A stretch of 64,000 nt of DNA, taken from assembly GCF_009741275.1 (NCBI RefSeq), contig NZ_WOWS01000003.1, positions 62,001 to 126,000 of the forward strand, given 5' to 3'. Under the pieces are notes generated by a model. That model had not been told where the DNA came from. It was given only the letters and a program-made list of their open reading frames with translations, and searched no databases. Below, piece after piece: positions 9,973-17,343 of the stretch. Within the stretch, counting starts at the first letter, position 1. The number at the start of each line of letters is the position of its first letter. Source of the DNA: Winogradskyella endarachnes (GTDB lineage: Bacteria > Bacteroidota > Bacteroidia > Flavobacteriales > Flavobacteriaceae). The position numbers and the translations under genes are program-made.

Positions 9973-10785
9973 TTAACTGTTAAGTACAGTATTGGTGTAA
10001 AAATCGGTGTATGGATCTGCAAATTCTTCAATAGAAAAATAATCTAATACTGGTTTTGTTAAATCGTTTATATAAGATTCTAATTCTGCTGGTAATTCTT
10101 TAGATCCCTTTATTATAGCATCAGAATTATCTATTGCAATTTTCATTAGGTTATTATAGTCTGGTTCCTTTAATAATTTGGATGCTTCTGCATCAATACC
10201 GTCAAAATTAACTTTATCTATCATAGTATTATCTAACGTACCTTCAAAACTTTGATTGTATACAGAGGTTACAATTTTACTTTCTGTAAATAGTGGTTCT
10301 GTTTTGTAAAACTCTTTTAAGTATAAAGGTAATAGCGAAGCTAACCAGCCATTAACGTGTATAATGTCTGGAGCCCAGTTTAATTTTTTAACAGTTTCTA
10401 TTACACCTTTTGCAAAGAAAATGGCGCGTTCATCATTATCTGAAAACAATTTACCATCTTCATCAGTTAAAGTTGCTTTCCTTTTAAAATAATCTTCATT
10501 GTCAATGAAGTAGACTTGAATGCGTTCTTTTGGTATGGATGCTACTTTAATAATTAACGGCATATCCAAATCGTTAATTACTAAATTAATACCAGAAAGC
10601 CTTATTACTTCGTGTAATTGGTGTCTTCTTTCGTTGATATTACCAAAGCGAGGCATAAATATTCTTATCTGACCTCCTTGTTTGTTTACCATTCGAGGTG
10701 CTTCAAAAGACATTGAAGAAATCTCTGTTTCTGGTAAATATGGAACGACTTCAGAGGACACATATAATATTCGTTTATCTTTCAT
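9973..10785 (-). CDS. Glycogen/starch synthase-like protein, N-terminal (GT5) domain only
   Basis: The 270-residue protein starts KRILYVSSEVVPYLPETEIS, resembling the opening of glycogen synthases, where a Lys-x-Gly-Gly loop binds ADP-glucose. Here the equivalent stretch has no clear KTGGL motif. The APDIIHVNGWLASLLP segment matches the conserved DWHTGLLP region, with Asn-Gly replacing His-Thr. The protein ends after this domain and lacks the C-terminal GT1-type half of full synthases (about 470-500 residues). It may therefore be a non-catalytic or differently active relative. It is the first gene of the operon leading to DUF4270 and glmS, and its promoter is divergent from that of panC. An assignment to glycogen synthesis would be an over-reading. 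Confidence 0.75.
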   Translation of the reverse strand: MKDKRILYVSSEVVPYLPETEISSMSFEAPRMVNKQGGQIRIFMPRFGNINERRHQLHEVIRLSGINLVINDLDMPLIIKVASIPKERIQVYFIDNEDYFKRKATLTDEDGKLFSDNDERAIFFAKGVIETVKKLNWAPDIIHVNGWLASLLPLYLKEFYKTEPLFTESKIVTSVYNQSFEGTLDNTMIDKVNFDGIDAEASKLLKEPDYNNLMKIAIDNSDAIIKGSKELPAELESYINDLTKPVLDYFSIEEFADPYTDFYTNTVLNS

Positions 10786-10823
10786 AAATCTGCTGCTTTT
10801 GAAAATTGAGAGTAAAAAACATG

Positions 10824-10831
10824 CAAAATTA
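10824..10831 (-). promoter_or_regulatory. -7 promoter box for the glycogen-synthase-like/DUF4270/glmS operon
   Basis: The minus strand reads TAATTTTG followed by CATG, matching TAnnTTTG, 39 nt before the start codon. It lies 31 nt from the divergent panC -7 box, so the two promoters overlap. No clear -33 element is seen. Confidence 0.5.
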
Positions 10832-10837
10832 CAAAAT

Positions 10838-10870
10838 TTTGGGCAGATTGCTAGTATTATATTATGTTTG
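10838..10870 (+). promoter_or_regulatory. Promoter of panC (TTTG-N21-TATGTTTG)
   Basis: TTTG at 10838-10841 and TATGTTTG at 10863-10870 with a 21-nt spacer match the Bacteroidota -33/-7 consensus. A start point a few bases after 10870 would leave a leader of about 10-20 nt before the GTG start. Confidence 0.65.
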
Positions 10871-10886
10871 CACGCATTAATTTTTA

Positions 10887-11747
10887 GTGGTCGTAGTGAA
10901 AAATTTCGAAAATAAATCTGATTTATCAGAATATCTAAATAGTCTAAGAGCTCATATTGGTACTATTGGCTTTGTTCCAACTATGGGAGCACTCCATAAA
11001 GGGCATTTATCTTTGGTAAAAAAAGCACTAGATGAAAATGATTATGTTGTTGTAAGTATTTTTGTAAACCCAACTCAATTTGATAATGAAGAGGATTTAA
11101 TAAAATACCCAAGGACATTAGATAAAGATGTGACCTTGCTAAAAACGGTTAATAAAGATAGGATTATCGTTTATGCGCCTAGTGTGGAGGATATTTACAA
11201 TACAAATGTTAGATCTAATTCATTTAGTTTTGATGGTTTAGAGTTTGAAATGGAAGGTGCTTTTAGAGATGGGCATTTTGATGGTGTTGGTACTATTGTT
11301 AAACGTTTATTTGAAATTGTAGAACCAACAAAAGCTTATTTTGGAGAAAAAGATTTTCAGCAATTACAAATTATTAGAAAACTTGTAGAACTGTACCAAT
11401 TGCCAGTTAAAGTAATAGGTTGTCCTATACATAGAGCTACAGACGGTCTAGCAATGAGTTCTAGAAATACGAGGTTAACAAAAGCCCAAAGAGAAATGGC
11501 GCCATTTATTTATAAAACATTAGTAAATGCCAAAATAATGTTTGGCACAAAAAGTGCTAAATACGTAACAGAGTGGGTTGAAAAGCAATTTAGTAAACAG
11601 CCGCTATTAAAGTTAGAATACTTTATTATTGCTGATATAATTACGCTGAAACCTATAAAAAGAAAATCAAAAAAGAAATCATATAGAGCTTTTGTGGCTG
11701 TATATGCGGGCGATATAAGACTTATTGATAATATCGCATTAAATTAA
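10887..11747 (+). CDS. panC: Pantothenate synthetase
   Basis: PanC condenses pantoate and beta-alanine with ATP to form pantothenate, the coenzyme A precursor. The protein is 286 residues from a GTG start. The HxGH nucleotide-binding motif lies in [14 protein letters not shown] (residues 31-44), and an MSSRNTRL segment matches the second conserved block. The first codons are GTG GTC GTA GTG, so initiation at 10896 (283 residues) is equally possible. No ATG is available before the conserved region. The promoter box ends at 10870, which leaves only a short leader in either case. panD follows after 13 nt, giving the last steps of pantothenate synthesis side by side. Confidence 0.96.
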   Translation: MVVVKNFENKSDLSEYLNSLRAHIGTIGFVPTMGALHKGHLSLVKKALDENDYVVVSIFVNPTQFDNEEDLIKYPRTLDKDVTLLKTVNKDRIIVYAPSVEDIYNTNVRSNSFSFDGLEFEMEGAFRDGHFDGVGTIVKRLFEIVEPTKAYFGEKDFQQLQIIRKLVELYQLPVKVIGCPIHRATDGLAMSSRNTRLTKAQREMAPFIYKTLVNAKIMFGTKSAKYVTEWVEKQFSKQPLLKLEYFIIADIITLKPIKRKSKKKSYRAFVAVYAGDIRLIDNIALN

Positions 11748-11756
11748 TTATCTTTG
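11725..11756 (+). promoter_or_regulatory. Promoter of panD, inside the panC 3' end; likely leaderless start
   Basis: TTG at 11725-11727 and TATCTTTG at 11749-11756 are separated by 21 nt, as at the panC and HU promoters. The -7 box spans the panC stop region and ends only 4 nt before the panD ATG. The start of transcription should therefore fall at or beside the start codon. Confidence 0.6.
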
Positions 11757-11760
11757 CCAT

Positions 11761-12111
11761 ATGCAAATACAAGTAGTAAAATCGAAAATTCACCGTGTAA
11801 AGGTTACAGGTGCTGCATTAAATTATATTGGTAGTATTACTATTGATGAGGATTTAATGGATGCTGCAAATATTATTCAGGGTGAAAAAGTTCAGATTGT
11901 TAATAATGACAATGGAGAACGTTTAGAAACCTATTGTATACCAGGTCCTAGAAAAAGTGGAGAAATAACTCTAAACGGTGCAGCAGCAAGAAAAGTTGCT
12001 ATTGGTGATACCTTAATTTTAATTACTTATGCGTTTATGGATATTGAAGACGCTAAAGTATTTAAGCCATCACTGGTGTTTCCTGATGAAGCTACAAATC
12101 TTCTAAATTAG
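11761..12111 (+). CDS. panD: Aspartate 1-decarboxylase (pyruvoyl-dependent)
   Basis: PanD decarboxylates aspartate to beta-alanine, the second substrate of PanC. The 116-residue precursor is the usual size. The self-cleavage site is the Gly24-Ser25 bond in [10 protein letters not shown]; Ser25 becomes the pyruvoyl group of the alpha chain. A conserved GAAARK segment follows near residues 73-78. The gene lies 13 nt after panC and 4 nt before a TTG-started membrane protein gene, so it is in an operon. It also appears to have its own promoter directly before the ATG, which would give an mRNA without a leader. Confidence 0.97.
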   Translation: MQIQVVKSKIHRVKVTGAALNYIGSITIDEDLMDAANIIQGEKVQIVNNDNGERLETYCIPGPRKSGEITLNGAAARKVAIGDTLILITYAFMDIEDAKVFKPSLVFPDEATNLLN

Positions 12112-12115
12112 AAAG

Positions 12116-13075
12116 TTGAGTAAGCTTAAATCTATCCTAAAAGTTGTTTTACCTCTTCTCTTAGGTATTGGTTTGGTATGGTATTCCTTATCTAAAATTT
12201 CAATTTCATTATTAATTAAGTATTTTAGAGATGCTGATTATAGTTGGATAATTCTTGGTGTTTTTCTTGGTTTACTGAGTCATGCATCAAGAGCATATCG
12301 TTGGCTTTTTATGGCAGAACCACTTGGTTATAAACCAAAGTTTTTAAATAGTTTTATGTCTGTGTATTCGGCATATCTTATAAATTTAACAATACCAAGA
12401 GCTGGAGAAATTGCCAGAGCAACCATTATTTCTAACTACGAAGAACTCCCTTTTGATAAAGGTTTTGGTAGTATTGTTGCAGAACGTGTTGCAGATACAA
12501 TTATGTTATTTCTAATTGTAGCTATTGCATTTTTTTTAGAATTTCAATTTATATACGAGTTCTTTTCATCAAAATTTAATTTTTTAACGTTAATAATAGG
12601 TGGAATTGTTCTGGTTATTGTAGCCATAGCTTTATTACTGTTTTTTAGAAAAAGTAATTCAAAGTTGGCAATAAAAGTGAAATCGTTTTTATCTGGGATA
12701 ATAGAAGGTGTGTTAAGTATTTTTAACATGAAAAAGAAATGGGCATTTATTGGCCATACCATTTTTATTTGGGTTATGTATGTGCTAATGTTTTACATCA
12801 CTACTTTTGCCCTCCCGGAATTGCATAATATTTCACTGGCCGCTGTACTTATTGGTTTTATATTGGCTAGTTTTAGTATAGCCGCAACAAATGGTGGTAT
12901 AGGCTCTTTTCCAGAAGCAGTGGTAATTGCCTTTTCTTTGTTTGGTATGGCAACAGAACCAAGTAGAGCTTTTGGTTGGATAATGTGGTCTACACAAACA
13001 TTAGTTATTATTGTGGTAGGTGGTTTATCCTTGCTATATTTACCTGTATATAATAGGAAGAAAAGCTCAGTATAG
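12116..13075 (+). CDS. Lysylphosphatidylglycerol-synthase-TM-like (YbhN/UPF0104 family) membrane protein
   Basis: This 319-residue integral membrane protein has about eight hydrophobic segments, beginning at residues 8-25. An early SHASRAYRW segment and a NLTIPRAGEIARA segment are typical of the membrane domain shared with MprF-type flippases. The soluble lysyltransferase domain of MprF is absent. Members are thought to move or bind lipids, but no substrate is established for this branch. The only in-frame start before the first membrane segment is TTG at 12116, 4 nt after the panD stop and preceded by AGAAAG. Translational coupling to panD is likely. Confidence 0.85.
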   Translation: MSKLKSILKVVLPLLLGIGLVWYSLSKISISLLIKYFRDADYSWIILGVFLGLLSHASRAYRWLFMAEPLGYKPKFLNSFMSVYSAYLINLTIPRAGEIARATIISNYEELPFDKGFGSIVAERVADTIMLFLIVAIAFFLEFQFIYEFFSSKFNFLTLIIGGIVLVIVAIALLLFFRKSNSKLAIKVKSFLSGIIEGVLSIFNMKKKWAFIGHTIFIWVMYVLMFYITTFALPELHNISLAAVLIGFILASFSIAATNGGIGSFPEAVVIAFSLFGMATEPSRAFGWIMWSTQTLVIIVVGGLSLLYLPVYNRKKSSV

Positions 13076-13113
13076 AAATATTTATTAAATTGCTATAATT
13101 ATTTACAACAAAC

Positions 13114-14262
13114 ATGAAGAATTTTTATTTCCTTCTTTTAGTGCTATTTTTTGCAACAAACTTGAATGCACAAGCAATATATAAAACTCTTAATTCTTAT
13201 AAGCTAGGGGCTGATCGAGAGTTAAAAATTCAGTTACCTAGAAACTATAACCCAGAAGAAAAGCGTAATTACCCATTAATTATTGTTTTAGATGGTGATT
13301 ACTTATTTGAGCCAATTGCTGGTAATATAGATTATCAGTCCTATTGGGAAGATATACCAGATTGCATAGTTGTTGGCGTAAAACAAGGAGATTCTAGAGA
13401 AGATGATTTGTTATATGACGAGGAGACTTATTTTCCTAAAGAACAAAGTGCGGCTTTTTATGAATTTATATCTTCAGAATTATTGCCATACATTGAAGGA
13501 GAATATAAAGCATCTAATTTTAGAATTATAGTTGGGCACGATCTCAGTGCAAATTTTATTAATTATTACTTATTTAAGGATAAACCAATATTTAGAGCTT
13601 TTATTGCATTAAGTCCAGATTTTGCCCCAGAGATGACTACTAGGTTACATCAGCGATTAAAAATTTTAGATCAAGAAACATTTTATTATTTGGCTACTGG
13701 AGATGCTGATGTAAAGGCCTTGAGGACTTCAATAATTAAAAGCGACTCATTAATTTCTTCTATAGAAAATGAAAAAGTGCTTTATAAATTTGATGATTTT
13801 GATGATGCAAATCATTATGGCTTAGTAGGACAAGGAATTCCCAAAGCATTAAACCAAATTTTTGGGCTTTTTAAACCCATAAATGCCAGAGAATATAAGG
13901 AGAAAGTACTGACTTACGAGGAATCGCCTTACGATTACCTTATAAAAAAATACCAAGACATCGAATATTTTTACGGTTTTGAAAAAAAACTTATTGAGAA
14001 TGATATTAGAGCAATTGCAGCAGCAAGTAATAAAAAAGATGACTTCTATTCTTTAGAAAAGTTAACAAAATTAGTGAAGAAAGTTTTCCCTGAATCTATG
14101 TTAAGTGCCTATTATTCAGGTATGTTATATGAAAAAGAAGGGAATTATAGAAAAGCTTTAATTCAATATAAATCGGGTTTATTATTACAGCCTTCTCAAT
14201 TTATTGATAAGGAAATTATGCTCGAAAAAATGTACGATACTCAAGAAGCATTAAACGATTAA
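13114..14262 (+). CDS. Secreted alpha/beta-hydrolase-fold (esterase-like) protein with Asp at the nucleophile elbow, copy 1
   Basis: The 382-residue protein has a signal peptide ending NLNAQ (residues 1-20). It carries the fold of putative esterases (Esterase D / IroE-like): NYPLIIVLDGDYLFEP near 52-67, then ELLPYIEGEY, then the nucleophile-elbow strand RIIVGHDLSANF. In ordinary members the elbow reads Gly-His-Ser-x-Gly; here residue 143 is Asp. A candidate catalytic His lies in the DDANHYGLV segment. The C-terminal 60-70 residues resemble a TPR-like helical hairpin (YEKEGNYRKALIQYKSGL). A paralogue with the same Asp follows at 14341, so the change is shared and unlikely to be a sequencing error. 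It may be an Asp-nucleophile enzyme or a binding protein without esterase activity. Confidence 0.78.
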   Translation: MKNFYFLLLVLFFATNLNAQAIYKTLNSYKLGADRELKIQLPRNYNPEEKRNYPLIIVLDGDYLFEPIAGNIDYQSYWEDIPDCIVVGVKQGDSREDDLLYDEETYFPKEQSAAFYEFISSELLPYIEGEYKASNFRIIVGHDLSANFINYYLFKDKPIFRAFIALSPDFAPEMTTRLHQRLKILDQETFYYLATGDADVKALRTSIIKSDSLISSIENEKVLYKFDDFDDANHYGLVGQGIPKALNQIFGLFKPINAREYKEKVLTYEESPYDYLIKKYQDIEYFYGFEKKLIENDIRAIAAASNKKDDFYSLEKLTKLVKKVFPESMLSAYYSGMLYEKEGNYRKALIQYKSGLLLQPSQFIDKEIMLEKMYDTQEALND

Positions 14263-14282
14263 GTGCATTTCATCGAAAAAAA

Positions 14283-14313
14283 TTGACTATTTAACGATAA
14301 TTGACTATGTTTG
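14283..14313 (+). promoter_or_regulatory. Promoter of the second alpha/beta-hydrolase paralogue
   Basis: TTG at 14283-14285 and TATGTTTG at 14306-14313, with a 20-nt spacer, match the Bacteroidota consensus. The ATG at 14341 lies 27 nt after the box. The second copy can therefore be expressed independently of the first. Confidence 0.6.
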
Positions 14314-14340
14314 GAGTCCCAAAACTAAACCTACTCAATT

Positions 14341-15543
14341 ATGAGAAAAGCTATTTTAATAGTATTTACATGTTTTATTTGTTCGTTAACATATGCGCAA
14401 ATATCTTACGAAGAAATTTCGTCTTCTAGATTAAATTCTAAACGTCAACTAAAAATTAAGCTTCCTGTAAATTATGATGCAGAAGCAGATATTAAGTATC
14501 CTTTAATCATTGTTTTTGATGCCGATTATTTATTTGAGCCCGTAACTGGTCAGGTAGATTTTCAGACCCATTTTGATGATATGCCAAGCTCAATCGTTGT
14601 TGGTATTATGCAAGGTGAAGAGCGTGTTTATGATAGTTATTATGAGCCGCAAACAGGATTACCTACCGAGTCTGGCATAAGATTTCACGAGTTTATTTCA
14701 GACGAATTATTACCGTATTTAGATGATAAGTACAACACAAGTAACTTTAGAGTGGCTGTTGGCCATGATATTATGGGTAATTTTATAAACTCGTATTTAT
14801 TTAAAGAAGATTTAGAATTTCAGGCTTACGTATGTATTAGTCCGGATTTTGTTGGGTCTTTAAGAAACTTTGTTTCTAAACGTTTGGCACTTTATAAGAC
14901 AGATGTGTTTTATTACATGGCTACTGCAGAAAAAGATATTCCACAAATCCGTCAAAATATACTATCAACCAATGAGCAAATAAAAACGGTAGAAAACAAA
15001 TATCTAACTTATTATTTTGATGATTTTGATGGAGAAACGCATTACACGCTTGTAACTGGTGCAATTTCTAAATCATTTGATAAGATTTTTTCTATATATA
15101 ACCCGCTTCGTGAAAAAGAATTGGAAGAAAAAGTGCTGCCATATGAAGGAACTTTAGATGAATATTTGGTAAATAGATATAAGAGAATAGAAAAACTATT
15201 TGGTATTACAAAGGAAATAAGTGAGGAAGAGTTAGAAAAAGTAGCTAAAGTTGCCGAGAAAAGAGAGGATTTCAAATCTTTATTTAAATTAGGGCTTTTA
15301 GCTAATAAATTGCATCCAGAGACTTTATTGGGTACATTCTACTTAGCACAATCTGCAGAAAAATTAGGAAAAACTAAGAAAGCTAAAAAACTATATGAAG
15401 AAGCTTTAACATTAAATGATGTTAGCCATGTAGATAGAGATTTTATTTTTTCTAAAATAGATGAACTTAATTTATCATTAGTAGATACAGATGATGAAGA
15501 GATAGAAGAAAAGGTAGACGAGATAGACGATGAAGAGAAGTAA
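14341..15543 (+). CDS. Secreted alpha/beta-hydrolase-fold (esterase-like) protein with Asp at the nucleophile elbow, copy 2
   Basis: This is a 400-residue paralogue of the preceding gene, alignable from the signal peptide (ending LTYAQ) to the helical C-terminal part. Shared landmarks sit at the same residue numbers: YPLIIVFDADYLFEP at about 53-67 and the elbow strand RVAVGHDIMGNF with Asp143 in place of the usual Ser. A candidate catalytic His is in GETHYTLV. A TPR-like segment (AEKLGKTKKAKKLYEEAL) follows, and a copy-specific acidic tail (about the last 20 residues, Glu/Asp rich) ends the protein. It has its own promoter, so the pair is a tandem duplication that can be regulated separately. 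Confidence 0.78.
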   Translation: MRKAILIVFTCFICSLTYAQISYEEISSSRLNSKRQLKIKLPVNYDAEADIKYPLIIVFDADYLFEPVTGQVDFQTHFDDMPSSIVVGIMQGEERVYDSYYEPQTGLPTESGIRFHEFISDELLPYLDDKYNTSNFRVAVGHDIMGNFINSYLFKEDLEFQAYVCISPDFVGSLRNFVSKRLALYKTDVFYYMATAEKDIPQIRQNILSTNEQIKTVENKYLTYYFDDFDGETHYTLVTGAISKSFDKIFSIYNPLREKELEEKVLPYEGTLDEYLVNRYKRIEKLFGITKEISEEELEKVAKVAEKREDFKSLFKLGLLANKLHPETLLGTFYLAQSAEKLGKTKKAKKLYEEALTLNDVSHVDRDFIFSKIDELNLSLVDTDDEEIEEKVDEIDDEEK

Positions 15544-15827
15544 CAAGCATAAGAATTCAACAGATTACTTTTTCGAATATATTTTTAAGAAATCAAAGGA
15601 TTTTTTAATGTCTAATCTGCCGTTAAAATTATCTACAATAAAAATTTTAGCAATTATGTCGTGGTTTAAAGATGTTAACTAAATTAATATTTGTTGGTTT
15701 AAAAAGTTAAATCTTATGATATAAATATATACATAGACCCAAACATGTCGTTGAAAGAAATTCTTTAATTTAGCTATTTTAAAAATTGATAATCCTAATC
15801 TAATATTTAGGTTTATAAAACTAGAAC

Positions 15828-17186
15828 ATGGCTAAAGTTAAAACAACTTTTTTTTGTCAGAATTGTGGAAGTCAGTATGCCAAATGGCAAGGGCAATGCA
15901 TGTCTTGTAAAGAATGGAATACCATTGCAGAAGAAGTAATTCAGAAACCAGAAAAAAGCGATTGGAAAACACCAAAAGCAACAACTAAACGCGTATCAAA
16001 ACCATTATTAATTAATGAAATTGATACGTCTCAAGAAGCGCGTTTAGATATGGAGGATGGTGAGTTTAACCGTGTTCTTGGTGGCGGAATGGTTAATGGA
16101 TCTTTAACCTTATTGGGTGGCGAACCAGGTATTGGAAAAAGTACACTTTTGCTTCAAATCGCCTTAAAATTACAATATAAAACACTTTATGTTTCTGGAG
16201 AAGAAAGTCAGAAGCAGATAAGAATGCGTGCGGAACGTATTAATCCTAATAGCAATAATTGTTACATTCTTACAGAAACCAAAACTCAAAATATATTTAA
16301 ACAGATTGAAGCTTTAGAGCCAGATATTGTTGTAATAGATTCAATACAAACGTTGCATAGTGATTATATTGAATCATCTGCTGGTAGCATTTCTCAAATA
16401 AAAGAGTGTACAACCGAGCTAATAAAATTCGCAAAAGAAACCTCTACACCAGTGCTATTAATTGGCCATATAACAAAAGATGGGAATATTGCAGGTCCAA
16501 AAATTTTAGAACATATGGTAGATACTGTTTTGCAGTTTGAAGGTGATCGAAATCATGTATTCAGAATTTTAAGAGCTAATAAAAACCGATTTGGCTCTAC
16601 TAATGAACTTGGTATTTACGAAATGCATGGCAAAGGATTACGAGAGGTTTCTAATCCGTCTGAGATTTTAATTTCGGAAAAAGACGGCGAGCTTTCTGGT
16701 AATGCAGTGGCAGCAACTATTGAAGGTTTAAGACCTTTAATGATTGAAGTACAAGCTTTGGTAAGTACAGCGGTTTATGGTACGCCACAACGATCTGCAA
16801 CAGGTTTTAATGCAAAGCGCTTAAATATGTTATTGGCGGTTTTAGAGAAACGCGCAGGTTTCCGATTGGGCGCAAAAGATGTATTTTTGAATATAACAGG
16901 AGGCATCACAGTAGATGATCCTGCAATAGATTTGGCTGTTGTTGCGGCTATTTTATCCTCAAATGAAGATGTCGCTTTAGAAAGCGACTATTGTTTTGCA
17001 GCAGAAGTTGGCTTGTCTGGTGAGATTAGACCAGTACAACGTGTTGAACAGAGAATATTGGAAGCAGAAAAACTAGGATTTGCTGTTATTTTTATTTCAA
17101 AATATTGTAAGATAACGTTAAAAACCTCGTCTATTAAAGTGAAATTTATTTCAAAGATTGAGGATTTGGTTAATGAATTAGTTTAA
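15828..17186 (+). CDS. radA: DNA repair protein RadA (Sms)
   Basis: RadA is a RecA-related, DnaB-like ATPase that drives branch migration during recombinational repair. The 452-residue protein has all family parts: a four-cysteine zinc finger (Cys10, 13, 24, 27), a Walker A motif GGEPGIGKST (about 97-106), the RadA-specific KNRFG motif (about 252-256), and a C-terminal Lon-protease-like domain including TGGITVDDPAIDLA. The length matches the usual 450-460 residues. It stands alone, with 284 nt of AT-rich spacer before it and 157 nt after. No clear promoter box was found in the spacer. Confidence 0.97.
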   Translation: MAKVKTTFFCQNCGSQYAKWQGQCMSCKEWNTIAEEVIQKPEKSDWKTPKATTKRVSKPLLINEIDTSQEARLDMEDGEFNRVLGGGMVNGSLTLLGGEPGIGKSTLLLQIALKLQYKTLYVSGEESQKQIRMRAERINPNSNNCYILTETKTQNIFKQIEALEPDIVVIDSIQTLHSDYIESSAGSISQIKECTTELIKFAKETSTPVLLIGHITKDGNIAGPKILEHMVDTVLQFEGDRNHVFRILRANKNRFGSTNELGIYEMHGKGLREVSNPSEILISEKDGELSGNAVAATIEGLRPLMIEVQALVSTAVYGTPQRSATGFNAKRLNMLLAVLEKRAGFRLGAKDVFLNITGGITVDDPAIDLAVVAAILSSNEDVALESDYCFAAEVGLSGEIRPVQRVEQRILEAEKLGFAVIFISKYCKITLKTSSIKVKFISKIEDLVNELV

Positions 17187-17343
17187 TTTGTAAGAATTTA
17201 TTTGCAAATAAAAACGTTTTATCGTATTAAATTGTTTTTTGACCGCGATTTTTTTTAAAAATCATTTTTAAATCCTATCCTTGTATTGTAAAAACAACAG
17301 ATAACTGCCCCCTCAAGTCTATCTAAATTTATGCTATTGGTTT

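Noticed and set aside
15615..15682. Possible 24-codon ATG-started peptide in the spacer before radA
   Set aside because: No promoter, ribosome-binding signal or composition typical of a small protein; expected by chance in AT-rich spacer.
17203..17263. Hairpins TTTATTTG/CAAATAAA and GATTTTT/AAAAATC after radA
   Set aside because: Low-complexity AT pairing with weak stems; insufficient to call a terminator.
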